From Beijerinckiaceae bacterium (lineage in GTDB: Bacteria; Pseudomonadota; Alphaproteobacteria; Rhizobiales; Beijerinckiaceae), in the NCBI GenBank assembly GCA_027531565.1, contig JAPZSB010000005.1, positions 434,001-498,000 of the forward strand: a DNA stretch of 64,000 nt, given 5' to 3'. The notes beneath the pieces were generated by a model. The model ran no database searches and was not told where the DNA came from. It was given only the letters and a program-made list of their open reading frames with translations. How positions within the stretch are numbered: the stretch's first letter is position 1; each line of letters opens with the position of its first letter. A program made the translations under genes and the position numbers. Below are positions 1 to 8,580 of this stretch, piece after piece.

Positions 1-1
1 G

Positions 2-577
2 AAATTCGCCGAAGTCGTGGTTGTGCTGCTCGATGCGACCATCCCGTTCGAGAAGCAGGATCTGACAATTGTCGATCTATGCGAGCGCGAGGGCCGGGCG
101 GTTGTGATCGGCCTGAACAAATGGGACCTGATCGAGACGCGCGGCGCAACCTTGTCGCGCCTCAAGGAGGATGCGACGCGCCTGCTGCCGCAGATCCGGG
201 GATGCCCGATCGTTCCGCTTTCCGGCCTTTCGGGGCAGGGGATCGATCGGCTGATGGAAGCGGTGATGCAGATGCACGGCGTCTGGAACCGCCGCGTCCC
301 GACATCGAAGATCAACCGCTGGCTTTCCGGCGTGTTGCAGAGCCATCCGCCGCCCGCTGTCTCGGGCCGCCGCATCAAGATCCGCTACATGACGCAGCCG
401 AAATCGCGTCCGCCGCATTTCGCCCTGTTCGGCAATCAGCTTGATGCCCTGCCGGAGAGCTACAAGCGGTATCTGGTGAATTCGATCCGTGAAACCTTCG
501 ACCTGCCGGGGGTGCCGATCCGGATGACGATCCGGACCAGCGAAAACCCCTTCGACAAGGACAGGTCCACGCGTTGA
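2..577 (+). CDS. der: GTPase Der (EngA), C-terminal part, cut by window start
   Basis: This is the last 191 residues of the double-GTPase Der, a cytoplasmic factor needed for 50S ribosome assembly. The reading frame is open from base 2, so the gene begins outside the window. Visible are the end of the second G domain, with the G4 motif NKWD near residue 38 and an SGLSGQG stretch as G5, followed by the KH-like C-terminal domain. The C-terminus fits the usual end of alphaproteobacterial Der. The gene converges on the small secreted-protein gene six bases downstream. Assignment rests on recognised motifs and overall resemblance. Confidence 0.93.
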   Translation, partial: KFAEVVVVLLDATIPFEKQDLTIVDLCEREGRAVVIGLNKWDLIETRGATLSRLKEDATRLLPQIRGCPIVPLSGLSGQGIDRLMEAVMQMHGVWNRRVPTSKINRWLSGVLQSHPPPAVSGRRIKIRYMTQPKSRPPHFALFGNQLDALPESYKRYLVNSIRETFDLPGVPIRMTIRTSENPFDKDRSTR

Positions 578-583
578 GACGTC

Positions 584-943
584 CTACTCGTTGAGATTGA
601 GGATCGGGGTCACAAACCCGTCCTGGCAGGTATAGCAACAGGTCTTGCACCGGTTGCGACCATCCTTGCCGACACCCCAATACTCCTTCGAGCTGCCCCG
701 CACCCACGCGCCGTAGCAGATCTTCTCGCCGGAAACGCAGGAGATCTTGTAGGATTTCACGTCATAGTCGCGGATGACCCAGACCTGGCCGCGCCCGGGC
801 CATTCATGCTTCCGGTTCTGGGAATAAAAGGCGATATCGACCGCATGCTTGTCGAATGCCCGGACACGCCACGTCATGGATTGGGCGGATGCGGCCTGGA
901 CCAAGCCGAACAGAACAAGCAACGCAACAACAAGACGTTTCAT
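584..943 (-). CDS. small secreted Cys-rich protein, unknown function
   Basis: A 119-residue protein that I do not recognise. It begins with a typical signal peptide: basic KR, a hydrophobic run to about residue 15 and an AASA|Q cleavage site near residue 21. The mature part of about 98 residues carries six cysteines, two mid-chain (SCVSGEKIC) and four close together in CKTCCYTC, so disulfides or metal binding in the periplasm are possible. It also has many aromatic and basic residues. It stands alone, convergent with der and 72 bases downstream of the start side of nothing else on its strand except the SDR gene, whose end lies beyond its own start region. Function unknown; that it is exported is an inference from the signal peptide. 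Confidence 0.7.
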   Translation of the reverse strand: MKRLVVALLVLFGLVQAASAQSMTWRVRAFDKHAVDIAFYSQNRKHEWPGRGQVWVIRDYDVKSYKISCVSGEKICYGAWVRGSSKEYWGVGKDGRNRCKTCCYTCQDGFVTPILNLNE

Positions 944-1015
944 GGAAGCCCCCCGACTTCATTTTGTTTGACGGGGCAAGGCTATGAGATGTCAGAACTG
1001 TTTGCGAGGGATATT

Positions 1016-1762
1016 TTATTCCGGTGCGCGGAACGCCAGCACTTTCCGCTTCGGGAAATCGAACCACTTGCCGGTTTCCTGCCAGGCCGGCGAAGCCATC
1101 TCGACCAGATAGGGCGTGATCTCGTCCGGCGCAGGCAACGTCATCGGATCCTCACCCGGCGCCGCTTCCGCACGCATCCGGGTCCGGGTCCGGCCCGGAT
1201 TGACCAGCATCACGCGGATCGCCGAGACATTGCGGACTTCCTCTGCCCAGTCGCGGCACATCAGGTCCAGCGCGGCCTTCGACGCTCCGTAGAGGCCCCA
1301 ATAGGCAAAGGCGTTCGACCCGGCGGAGGAGGAAAGGAACAGCGCCCGCCCGGCATCCGAGGCCCGCAACAGCGGGTCCATCGAGCGGATAAGGCGGTAA
1401 TTGGCTGTCACATTGACCGCCATGACACGGTCGAACACCTTGGGATCGATATGGTTCAGGGGCCCGATCGTACCGAGCATCGCCCCGTTGCCGACCAGGA
1501 TATCGAGCCGGCCCCAGCGCTCATGGATGGTCAGGCCGAGCCGGTCGATCGCGTCGTAATCCGTCAGGTCGATCGGAACGAGCGTGGCGGTCCCGCCGAT
1601 CGCGCGGATCTCGTCATCGAGTTCCTCGAGCGCGCCGACCGTCCGGGCAACGGCGATCACATGCGCACCGGCTTTCGCAAAGGCCTTGGCCGTTTCGCGG
1701 CCGATCCCGCGCGAAGCGCCCGTAATGAGCGCCAGGCGCCCCTTGAGGATCTGTTCGGTCAT
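1016..1762 (-). CDS. short-chain dehydrogenase/reductase family protein
   Basis: A 248-residue classical SDR, an NAD(P)-dependent cytoplasmic oxidoreductase of unknown substrate. The cofactor motif TGASRGIG is near residue 15, catalytic Ser lies in FLSSSAGS, and the YxxxK catalytic pair is in LYGASKAAL. The usual NNAG structural motif is replaced by GNGA near residue 90. The gene follows purF by 11 bases on the same strand and is probably read from the purF transcript. Proximity to purF does not reveal the substrate. The call as an SDR is secure; any more specific name would be a guess. Confidence 0.88.
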   Translation of the reverse strand: MTEQILKGRLALITGASRGIGRETAKAFAKAGAHVIAVARTVGALEELDDEIRAIGGTATLVPIDLTDYDAIDRLGLTIHERWGRLDILVGNGAMLGTIGPLNHIDPKVFDRVMAVNVTANYRLIRSMDPLLRASDAGRALFLSSSAGSNAFAYWGLYGASKAALDLMCRDWAEEVRNVSAIRVMLVNPGRTRTRMRAEAAPGEDPMTLPAPDEITPYLVEMASPAWQETGKWFDFPKRKVLAFRAPE

Positions 1763-1773
1763 TCCCGGTCCGC

Positions 1774-3255
1774 TCAGCTGGCTTCGGCGAGCAGCGAGAG
1801 CTGCTTCGCGCTTTCGCTCACCAGATCGGTGATCGGTGTCGGGTAATCACCGGTGAAATAATGATCGGTGAATTGCGGCGCGGCATTGTTCCGGCCGGTC
1901 TCCCCGAGGGCGCGGTACAGCCCGTCAATCGTGATGAACGCAAGGCTCTCGACACCCAGATACGTGCGCATGTCCTCGAGGCTCATCTTGGCGGCCAGCA
2001 GCTTGTCCTGTTCCGGCATGTCGATGCCGTAGAAATCCGGAAACCGGATCGGCGGCGAGGCAATCCGGAAATGAACCTCGGTTGCCCCGGCTTCCCGCAT
2101 CATCTTGACGATCTTCCGAGAGGTTGTGCCACGCACGATGGAATCATCGACGAGGACAATCCGCTTGCCCTCGATCACGGCCCGGTTGGCGGAATGCTTC
2201 AGCCGCACGCCAAGCTCGCGGATCGATTGTGTCGGCTGGATGAAGGTGCGGCCGACATAGTGGTTCCGGATGATCCCCAGCTCATAGGGAATGCCCGATT
2301 CCTGCGCGAAGCCGATGGCGGCCGGCACGCCGGAATCCGGCACGGGAACCACGACATCGGCCGAAATCGGGCTTTCCTGCGCCAGGGTCGCACCGATCCG
2401 CTTGCGGACCTCGTAGACATTGCGGCCGCCGGCCACGGAATCCGGCCGGGCGAAATAGACATATTCGAAGAGGCAGGGCCGGGGCGTGCGGGGCGCGAAC
2501 GGACGCAGCGATTCCAGCTCGCCATGTTCGTCGATCACGATCACCTCGCCAGGCTCGACCTCGCGCTCGAATTTCGCGCCGATAATGTCGAGGGCACAGG
2601 TCTCGGATGCGAAGATCGGGTGGCCATCGAGCCGGCCGAGAACCAGCGGACGGATGCCGAGGGGATCACGTGCGCCGACAAGCTTCTTGTTGGTCATGCC
2701 GACAAAGGCATAGGCCCCTTCGATCTGCCCCAGCGCATCGATGAAGCGATCGATGAAACGGTTGCGCTTGGACCGGGCAACGAGATGGAGGATGACCTCG
2801 GTATCGGAGGTGGCCTGATAGATCGCGCCCTCGGCAATGAGCTGGCGACGCAGCGTCAGGCCATTGGTGAGGTTGCCGTTATGGCAGACCGCGAAACCGC
2901 CGCCGGCGAGCTCGGCGAAAAGCGGCTGCACGTTGCGGAGGATGGTCTCGCCCGTCGTCGAGTAGCGGGTATGGCCGATCGCCACCGAACCCGGCAGTTG
3001 CTCGATCACGCTGGCCTTGGAGAAATTGTCGCCGACAAGCCCGAGGCGGCGCTCGGAATGGAAACGCCGGCCGTCGAAGGAAACGATGCCGGCCGCTTCC
3101 TGGCCCCGGTGCTGGAGGGCATGCAGGCCGAGCGCGGTGATCGCCGCCGCATCCGGATGCCCGAAAATCCCGAACACGCCGCATTCCTCGCGCGGATGAT
3201 CGTCGTCTAGCCAATGATGATCGTCTTCCGCGTCGGGTTTGGCGGGATCCGTCAT
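1774..3255 (-). CDS. purF: amidophosphoribosyltransferase
   Basis: PurF catalyses the first committed step of purine synthesis, PRPP plus glutamine to phosphoribosylamine. The 493-residue protein has a 24-residue leader before the N-terminal nucleophile Cys25 in EECGVFGIFG; in the family such leaders are removed to expose the Cys. A class II glutaminase domain follows (HALQHRGQEAAG), then the phosphoribosyltransferase domain with the PRPP loop VLVDDSIVRGTTS. The ATG start is the one that gives the leader. The gene lies 32 bases downstream of cvpA in the same orientation, the classic cvpA-purF pairing, and is followed closely by an SDR gene. Confidence 0.96.
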   Translation of the reverse strand: MTDPAKPDAEDDHHWLDDDHPREECGVFGIFGHPDAAAITALGLHALQHRGQEAAGIVSFDGRRFHSERRLGLVGDNFSKASVIEQLPGSVAIGHTRYSTTGETILRNVQPLFAELAGGGFAVCHNGNLTNGLTLRRQLIAEGAIYQATSDTEVILHLVARSKRNRFIDRFIDALGQIEGAYAFVGMTNKKLVGARDPLGIRPLVLGRLDGHPIFASETCALDIIGAKFEREVEPGEVIVIDEHGELESLRPFAPRTPRPCLFEYVYFARPDSVAGGRNVYEVRKRIGATLAQESPISADVVVPVPDSGVPAAIGFAQESGIPYELGIIRNHYVGRTFIQPTQSIRELGVRLKHSANRAVIEGKRIVLVDDSIVRGTTSRKIVKMMREAGATEVHFRIASPPIRFPDFYGIDMPEQDKLLAAKMSLEDMRTYLGVESLAFITIDGLYRALGETGRNNAAPQFTDHYFTGDYPTPITDLVSESAKQLSLLAEAS

Positions 3256-3287
3256 GGAACAACCTCGCGTTTCGGTCGCGTCGCCCG

Positions 3288-3848
3288 TCAGGGCTGCCGC
3301 GGCGCAGGCGTTTGGGTTTTCAGTTCATCGGTCAGCTGCTTCACTGTGCCGATCGACTCGTCAAGATTTTCCGGCAGCATCGCCTTCAGGCGATCGAAGC
3401 TCGAAACGAGAATGGGGCGGAACTTCGCCTCGGCAACCCATTGCGGCTGCTGCTTGTCGCCGACAAGGAGGGTGAAGAACCCGAAGCCGATCACCGCCAG
3501 CAGGAACCCGCGCGCCACGCCGAACAGGAAGCCGAGCGTCCGGTCCAGCGCGCCGACGCGGCTGTCGAGAATGAAATCCGACAGTTTCGACGTGATGATA
3601 TAGGCCACGAACAGCGCACCGAGGAACACGCCGCCGAGGGCGAGGCCGTTCACCAGCAGGGGCGGCTGCTTGACGATATACTGCATCACCAAAGGCGCAG
3701 CCTGCGGATAGGCAAGATAGGCCACGATACCGGCCACGACCCACGAGCCGATCGCCAGCACTTCCCGCGTGAACCCGCGGACCATGGCCAGCAGGCCGGA
3801 AATCAGCACGATGCCGATGACGACCATATCCAGAATCGAAACGGGCAT
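3288..3848 (-). CDS. cvpA: CvpA family membrane protein
   Basis: A 186-residue inner-membrane protein of the CvpA family, named for colicin V production and commonly found next to purF. Four hydrophobic segments can be seen, at about residues 5-25, 28-48, 63-87 and 103-127, followed by a soluble proline-ending tail. The family motif VRGFTREVL lies at the first cytoplasmic loop. The molecular role is not settled; links to envelope homeostasis are known for enterobacterial members. It is immediately upstream of purF and probably shares its transcript. Confidence 0.9.
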   Translation of the reverse strand: MPVSILDMVVIGIVLISGLLAMVRGFTREVLAIGSWVVAGIVAYLAYPQAAPLVMQYIVKQPPLLVNGLALGGVFLGALFVAYIITSKLSDFILDSRVGALDRTLGFLFGVARGFLLAVIGFGFFTLLVGDKQQPQWVAEAKFRPILVSSFDRLKAMLPENLDESIGTVKQLTDELKTQTPAPRQP

Positions 3849-3919
3849 GGATTCCTCGTGATCTGTTCTTCAGAAGCGTGGGCCGCAGGACCAACCTTGG
3901 CAGCAACCATGCAGGCGCG

Positions 3920-3948
3920 GGTATAATCGCTTCAAAACCTCGCGTCAC
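3920..3948 (-). promoter_or_regulatory. possible sigma-70-type promoter for cvpA-purF
   Basis: On the minus strand GTGACG (plus 3943-3948) and TATACC (plus 3920-3925) are separated by exactly 17 bases, each matching four of six consensus positions. The pair lies about 70 bases upstream of the cvpA start, inside the 148-base gap between radA and cvpA. Alphaproteobacterial promoters are degenerate, so this is only a candidate. Confidence 0.3.
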
Positions 3949-3996
3949 CCCGCAATGCGAAATTCACGAGGATTTTCCGCTGCGCTGTGCGAAAAA

Positions 3997-5439
3997 TCAC
4001 CACTCGTCATGGCCGGATGACGCCTTGCCCCCGCCGGCAACGCGGGCCCGGCTGCGCGGCGCGCCGCCCGCGATTTCCGCAACGAGATCGGCGATCCGCT
4101 GCACCGATCGCGCCTTGAGGCCGGCCTGCCGGGCTGCCTCCGCCGCCCCTTCCGGCACCAGGGCCTCGCCGAAGCCGAGCTTGGCGGCCTCCTTGAGGCG
4201 GGCCGGAGCCAGCGGCACCGGGCGCACCAGCCCGGAAAGGCTGATCTCGCCGAACAAGGTCGTTTCCGGCGGGATCGGGATATCGGCCAGGGAGGAGACA
4301 AGCGCGGCGGCCACGGCCAGATCGGCCGCCGGTTCGGTGATGCGGAACCCGCCGGCGACATTCATGTAGACATCATGCTGCCCCAGCCGGACGCCGCCGC
4401 GGGCCTCCAGCACCGCCAGCACCATGGCGAGGCGGTTCTGGTCCCAGCCCACCACCGCCCGGCGCGGCGTGCCGAGCGCCGTGGGCGTGACGAGCGCCTG
4501 GATCTCGACCAGCATCGGCCTCGTTCCCTCCATGCCGGCATAGACTGCGGTTCCGGAAACGCTGGAATCGCGGGCGCCGAGGAAGAGGGCGGAAGGGTTC
4601 GGCACCTCGACAAGGCCCTGGCTGCCCATCTCGAACACGCCGATCTCGTCCGTCGCCCCGAAGCGGTTCTTCACCGCCCGGAGAATCCGGAAATGGTGCG
4701 AGGCATCGCCCTCGAAGCTCATCACCGCGTCGACCATGTGCTCGACGACGCGCGGGCCGGCAATCTGCCCGTCCTTGGTGACATGGCCGACAAGGATGAT
4801 CGCCGCGCCGGTTGTCTTGGCAAAGCGGATCAGCCCCTGCGCCGCCGCCCGGACCTGGGTGACCGTGCCCGGCGCCGCCTCGACGGCATCGGTCCACATG
4901 GTCTGGATCGAGTCGATGATGACGAGGCGCGGCGGCGTTCCGGCGGAAAGCGTGGCGAGGATATCCTCGACATGGGTTTCCGCCGCCAGCTCGACCGGCG
5001 CCTCGCCGAGGCCAAGCCTTTGCGCCCGGAGGCGGACCTGCCCGGCACTTTCCTCGCCCGAAATGTAGACGGACCGCGCCCCGGCCCGCGCTGTGGCCGC
5101 CGCCGCCTGGATGAGAAGCGTGGATTTCCCGATTCCCGGTTCGCCGCCGAGCAGGATCACCGAACCGCGCACGAAACCGCCGCCGGTAACGCGGTCCAGT
5201 TCGGCAATCGCCGAGGGCAGGCGAGGGGCGTCCATCGCGGTGCCGGACAGGCCCTCCAGCGGAATGACGCGCCCTTTCTTCAGGCGCGCGCCCCCCGAGG
5301 CCACGGGCGGCGCGTGGGCATCGCCCGTCAGTTCCTCGGCAATGGAATTCCACTCGCCGCAGGCTTCACAACGGCCCTGCCAGCGTTGGTAGACCGCGCC
5401 ACAGGCCTGGCAGATGAACGAGGTCGAGCGCTTGGCCAA
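3997..5439 (-). CDS. radA: DNA repair protein RadA
   Basis: RadA is a RecA-like ATPase that drives branch migration in recombination intermediates. The 480-residue protein has an N-terminal C4 zinc finger (Cys10, Cys13, Cys24, Cys27), the Walker A motif GEPGIGKST around residues 99-107, the RadA-specific KNRFG motif and a C-terminal Lon-protease-like domain. The start used here is TTG, preceded on the minus strand by a GAGGGGG Shine-Dalgarno sequence about 7 bases away; MAKRSTSFIC is the usual N-terminus of this family, which supports the TTG. The gene reads away from the palindromic intergenic region shared with the small gene at 5579. Confidence 0.95.
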   Translation of the reverse strand: MAKRSTSFICQACGAVYQRWQGRCEACGEWNSIAEELTGDAHAPPVASGGARLKKGRVIPLEGLSGTAMDAPRLPSAIAELDRVTGGGFVRGSVILLGGEPGIGKSTLLIQAAAATARAGARSVYISGEESAGQVRLRAQRLGLGEAPVELAAETHVEDILATLSAGTPPRLVIIDSIQTMWTDAVEAAPGTVTQVRAAAQGLIRFAKTTGAAIILVGHVTKDGQIAGPRVVEHMVDAVMSFEGDASHHFRILRAVKNRFGATDEIGVFEMGSQGLVEVPNPSALFLGARDSSVSGTAVYAGMEGTRPMLVEIQALVTPTALGTPRRAVVGWDQNRLAMVLAVLEARGGVRLGQHDVYMNVAGGFRITEPAADLAVAAALVSSLADIPIPPETTLFGEISLSGLVRPVPLAPARLKEAAKLGFGEALVPEGAAEAARQAGLKARSVQRIADLVAEIAGGAPRSRARVAGGGKASSGHDEW

Positions 5440-5462
5440 GAAACCCCCTCAGGGACACGATT

Positions 5463-5489
5463 CGAAACGCTTCAATCTTTAGCGTTTCG
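5463..5489. promoter_or_regulatory. 9-bp inverted repeat between radA and small gene
   Basis: Arms CGAAACGCT (5463-5471) and AGCGTTTCG (5481-5489) are perfect reverse complements around a 9-base AT-rich centre. The two flanking genes, radA on minus and the 58-codon gene on plus, both read away from it and no T-run follows on either strand. A terminator is therefore unlikely and an operator for a dimeric regulator is the natural reading. Which regulator would bind is unknown. Confidence 0.5.
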
Positions 5490-5578
5490 CGCGAGGAAGC
5501 GTAAAAGGTTTCTCGGACAGACTGCCGCCAAGGCGGGGAAAGCCTGCCATGTGACGATCTGCCCCGAGGAGGTGTCCG

Positions 5579-5755
5579 GTGTCCGGAATCGCCGAAATGC
5601 CAGCCATGAACGGCGCCATGAGCGCGACGATCGCGGTGCTGAAAGCCGCACAGGCCATGAGCGCGAATACGGCAGCCCTGCTGGCGACAGCAGCGAATCC
5701 GGCTTCGGGCCGGGCGCCCTTGCCCTATTCCGCCGTCCTCGACAAGCTCGCCTGA
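5579..5755 (+). CDS. 58-residue small protein, YjfB-like (tentative)
   Basis: A small gene not expected in this position. A strong Shine-Dalgarno AGGAGGT (5567-5573) precedes a GTG start by five bases; in-frame ATGs at 5597 and 5606 lack such a site. The product is Ala/Met-rich, with a stretch IAVLKAAQAMSANTAALLA that reads as an amphipathic helix and then a PLPYSAVLDKLA tail. The pattern AVLKxAxxxxxxxxALL faintly recalls the YjfB putative motility protein family, but this is only an eye comparison. It is divergent from radA across a 9-bp inverted repeat and converges on alr with a 4-base gap. Could still be non-coding; the ribosome site is the main support. Confidence 0.55.
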   Translation: MSGIAEMPAMNGAMSATIAVLKAAQAMSANTAALLATAANPASGRAPLPYSAVLDKLA

Positions 5756-5759
5756 CCCG

Positions 5760-6875
5760 TCAGCCGCCGATGGCGCCACGGCGGTAGCGCCGGCCGAGAT
5801 TCGTCAGGATCTCGTAGCCGATCGTGCGGCCTGCCGCGCCGACGCGATCGACATCGAGTGCATCGCCGATCAGCGTCACGAAATCACCCGGCTTGAGAGA
5901 AGCTGCGGGAATCCCGGTGACGTCGATGGTGATCAGATCCATCGAAACATTCCCTGCAAACGGGCATTCCCGACCGGCCACGAGGGCCGTGCCGCCGGGA
6001 TGATCGGGCCCGTTGCCGGCATTGCGCGGAAAGCCATCCGCATAGCCGCAGGAAACGGTCGCGATGCGGCTGTCGCGCCGCGCGACCCAGCGGCCGTTAT
6101 AGCCGACGGCCTCGCCCGCGGGCACATCGAGGATCTGGACCACCGGCGCCTCGAGCCGGATGACCGGCTGCATCGGGTTCGGTCGGCCAGTGGTCGGATT
6201 GCCGCCATACAGCGCGTAGCCGGGCCGGCTCAGCTGGAAAAACGGCACGCCCGGAATGAAATGCCCGGAGGAGTTGCACAGGCTTGCCGGGATGGCCCGG
6301 TTCGGGCTCCCCGGCGCCTGGATCACTGCCTGCAGCGCCGAGAACCGAGAGATCTGGTCCCTCGTGTCGGCGGCATCCGGCTCCTCTGCCGAGGCGAAAT
6401 GCGTCATGGTCAGCCCGATGCCGAGATCCGCAAGCGACGTTGTGTTGACCAGCGAGAGGGCAGCGTCGAGCCGGAGGCCGAGGCGATTCATCGCCGTATC
6501 GACATGCAGGGCCGCGAGCTCGGCTCCCTCCGGACGCTGGCGCCAGGCGTCGATCTCTCCCGCCGAGCCGAGCACAGGCCGCAGGCGATGCGCGACGTAA
6601 TCCTGCATCCGGCCGGAAGCGAAGCCGTTCAGCACGTAGATTGCGGATTCGGGCGCCGCCGCGCGGGCGCGGATCGCCTCGGAAAGATGGGCAACGAAAA
6701 AGGTCCGGCAGCCGGCCTTGGCAAGGGCGGGCACGGCCGTCTCGATGCCGAGACCATAGGCATCCGCCTTGACGACGGCACCGGTCTCGGCGGCACCGGA
6801 AAGCCGGTCAAGCGTCAGCCAGTTGGCGCGAAGAGCGGAACAATCGATCGTGAGGCGGGCGGCGTGATCATCCAT
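5760..6875 (-). CDS. alr: alanine racemase
   Basis: A PLP enzyme interconverting L- and D-alanine for peptidoglycan. The 371-residue form starts at MDDHAARL, preceded by AGGA at a workable distance; a longer in-frame extension up to 7010 would overlap dnaB and lacks family sequence. The PLP lysine is Lys36 in AVVKADAYGLG, and the C-terminal catalytic tyrosine region is seen in SCGYADGFPR. It lies 70 bases downstream of dnaB in the usual rhizobial order dnaB-alr-radA, although here the small gene at 5579 intervenes between alr and radA. Confidence 0.95.
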   Translation of the reverse strand: MDDHAARLTIDCSALRANWLTLDRLSGAAETGAVVKADAYGLGIETAVPALAKAGCRTFFVAHLSEAIRARAAAPESAIYVLNGFASGRMQDYVAHRLRPVLGSAGEIDAWRQRPEGAELAALHVDTAMNRLGLRLDAALSLVNTTSLADLGIGLTMTHFASAEEPDAADTRDQISRFSALQAVIQAPGSPNRAIPASLCNSSGHFIPGVPFFQLSRPGYALYGGNPTTGRPNPMQPVIRLEAPVVQILDVPAGEAVGYNGRWVARRDSRIATVSCGYADGFPRNAGNGPDHPGGTALVAGRECPFAGNVSMDLITIDVTGIPAASLKPGDFVTLIGDALDVDRVGAAGRTIGYEILTNLGRRYRRGAIGG

Positions 6876-6945
6876 GCGGATATCCTGCCGTGACCGCCGC
6901 CGGATTTCCATCGGCGATTTCACCGGTCTCGCCGCAGATTCCACG

Positions 6946-8427
6946 TCATTCGAGGCGTTCGGGCAGATAATCCTCTTTTGCCAGCGTCGAGAACCGGGTG
7001 ACATTCGCATCGAACTGCAACTGCACCGAGCCGGTCGGGCCGTGACGCTGCTTCCCGATGATCACCTCGGCCTTGCCATGCACGCGGTCCATCTCGGTCT
7101 GCCATTTCAGGTGGTCTTCCGTGCCGGGCTTCGGCTCCTTGTTCTGGAGGTAATACTCCTCGCGGAACACGAACATGACCACGTCCGCATCCTGCTCGAT
7201 CGAGCCGGATTCGCGAAGATCCGCCAGTTGCGGGCGCTTGTCGTCGCGCTGCTCGACCTGGCGCGAAAGCTGCGACAGCGCCATGATCGGGACATTCAGC
7301 TCCTTGGCGAGAGCCTTCAGTCCCGTGGTGATCTCGGTCAGTTCCTGCACACGGTTCTCGCCCTTCTTGGACGCGCCGGTCAGCAGCTGGAGATAGTCCA
7401 CCACCAGGAAATCCAGCCCGTGCTGCCGCTTGAGCCGCCGCGCCCGCGCCGCAAGCTGCGCAATGGAAATCCCGCCCGACTGGTCGATATGCAGCGGAAT
7501 GGACTGCATCTCGGCCACGGCCTCATGCAGCTTGCCGAATTCCTCCGGGCTGATATCGCCACGGCGGATCTTGAAGGAGGGAATGTTCGACTGCTCGGCG
7601 ACAATACGGGTCGCCAGCTGCTCGGCCGACATTTCAAGGCTGAAGAACCCGACGACCCCGCCCTCGACGGTCTTCATCGAACCATCCGCCGCCCGCTCGC
7701 CCCGCCAGGCCTTGGCAATGTTGTAGGCGATATTGGTCGCCAGGGCCGTTTTGCCCATGGCCGGGCGGCCAGCGAGGATCACAAGGTCGGAGCGCTGCAA
7801 CCCGCCCATCTTCTGGTCGAGATCATGCAGGCCGGTCGCTGTGCCGGAAAGGCCGCCATCGCGCTTGAAGGCCTCGCTCGCCATATCGATGGCGATCTTG
7901 AGCGCCGAGGCAAAGCTCTGGAAACCACCCTCGAACCGGCCGCTTTCGGCGAGGCCATAGAGCTTCCGCTCGGCATCCTCGATCTGTGCCCGCGGGCTTT
8001 CATCGACGGGCGCGTCATAGGCCCGGTTGACCATGCCCTCGCCGATGCTGATGAGGTTCCGGCGCAGCGCGAGTTCGTAGATCGTGCGTCCATATTCGGC
8101 CGCGTTGATGATCGTCGTTGCATTGGCGGCGAGGCGGACGAGATATTGCGGCACCGTCATGCCGCCGAGATCGAGATCGGGCAGATAGGTCTTCAGCGTG
8201 ATCGGGGTGGCCACCTTGCCGGCACGCAGCAGCTTGGCGATGACCTCGAAGATGCGGCCATGCAGGGCCTCGAAGAAGTGCCCCGGCTCGAGGAAATCCG
8301 AAACCCGGTCGAACGCCTCGTTATTGACGAGAACCGCACCCAGCAGCGCCTGCTCGGCCTCGAGATTGTGCGGGGCCAGGCGGAGGGTTTCGGGATCGGG
8401 CGTTTCAAGGCGGACGAGGTTGGACAT
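6946..8427 (-). CDS. dnaB: replicative DNA helicase DnaB
   Basis: DnaB is the hexameric helicase that unwinds DNA at the replication fork. The 493-residue protein starts at MSNLVRLETP with a GAGAAG ribosome site. The N-terminal collar domain contains PHNLEAEQALLGAVL, and the RecA-like C-terminal domain contains Walker A GRPAMGKTAL, the DnaB motif FSLEMS and Walker B-type LDFLVVDYLQLL. There is no intein. Transcription from the ribosomal operon upstream appears to stop at the terminator at 8477-8504, so dnaB probably has its own promoter in the roughly 50 bases after it or relies on read-through. Confidence 0.96.
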   Translation of the reverse strand: MSNLVRLETPDPETLRLAPHNLEAEQALLGAVLVNNEAFDRVSDFLEPGHFFEALHGRIFEVIAKLLRAGKVATPITLKTYLPDLDLGGMTVPQYLVRLAANATTIINAAEYGRTIYELALRRNLISIGEGMVNRAYDAPVDESPRAQIEDAERKLYGLAESGRFEGGFQSFASALKIAIDMASEAFKRDGGLSGTATGLHDLDQKMGGLQRSDLVILAGRPAMGKTALATNIAYNIAKAWRGERAADGSMKTVEGGVVGFFSLEMSAEQLATRIVAEQSNIPSFKIRRGDISPEEFGKLHEAVAEMQSIPLHIDQSGGISIAQLAARARRLKRQHGLDFLVVDYLQLLTGASKKGENRVQELTEITTGLKALAKELNVPIMALSQLSRQVEQRDDKRPQLADLRESGSIEQDADVVMFVFREEYYLQNKEPKPGTEDHLKWQTEMDRVHGKAEVIIGKQRHGPTGSVQLQFDANVTRFSTLAKEDYLPERLE

Positions 8428-8476
8428 GGCTTCTCGGCGGGTTGGGGGTATCCTCCTTCGGCGCTCTCCGGAGAAC

Positions 8477-8504
8477 AAAAAAGCCCCCCGGTTTCCCGGG
8501 AGGC
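8477..8504 (-). terminator. intrinsic terminator of the rpsF-rplI operon
   Basis: On the minus strand GCCTCCCGG and CCGGGGGGC form a 9-bp stem with one G-U pair and a 4-base loop, followed at once by six Ts. It lies about 77 bases after the rplI stop codon and upstream of dnaB, so it should end the ribosomal transcript. Confidence 0.88.
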
Positions 8505-8580
8505 AATTGTCCCTGATTCCCACAGGAACTCACAGGCCGGCAAAAGAAATATCTTTCCGCTTGACGGCCAGGGGCTCGAC

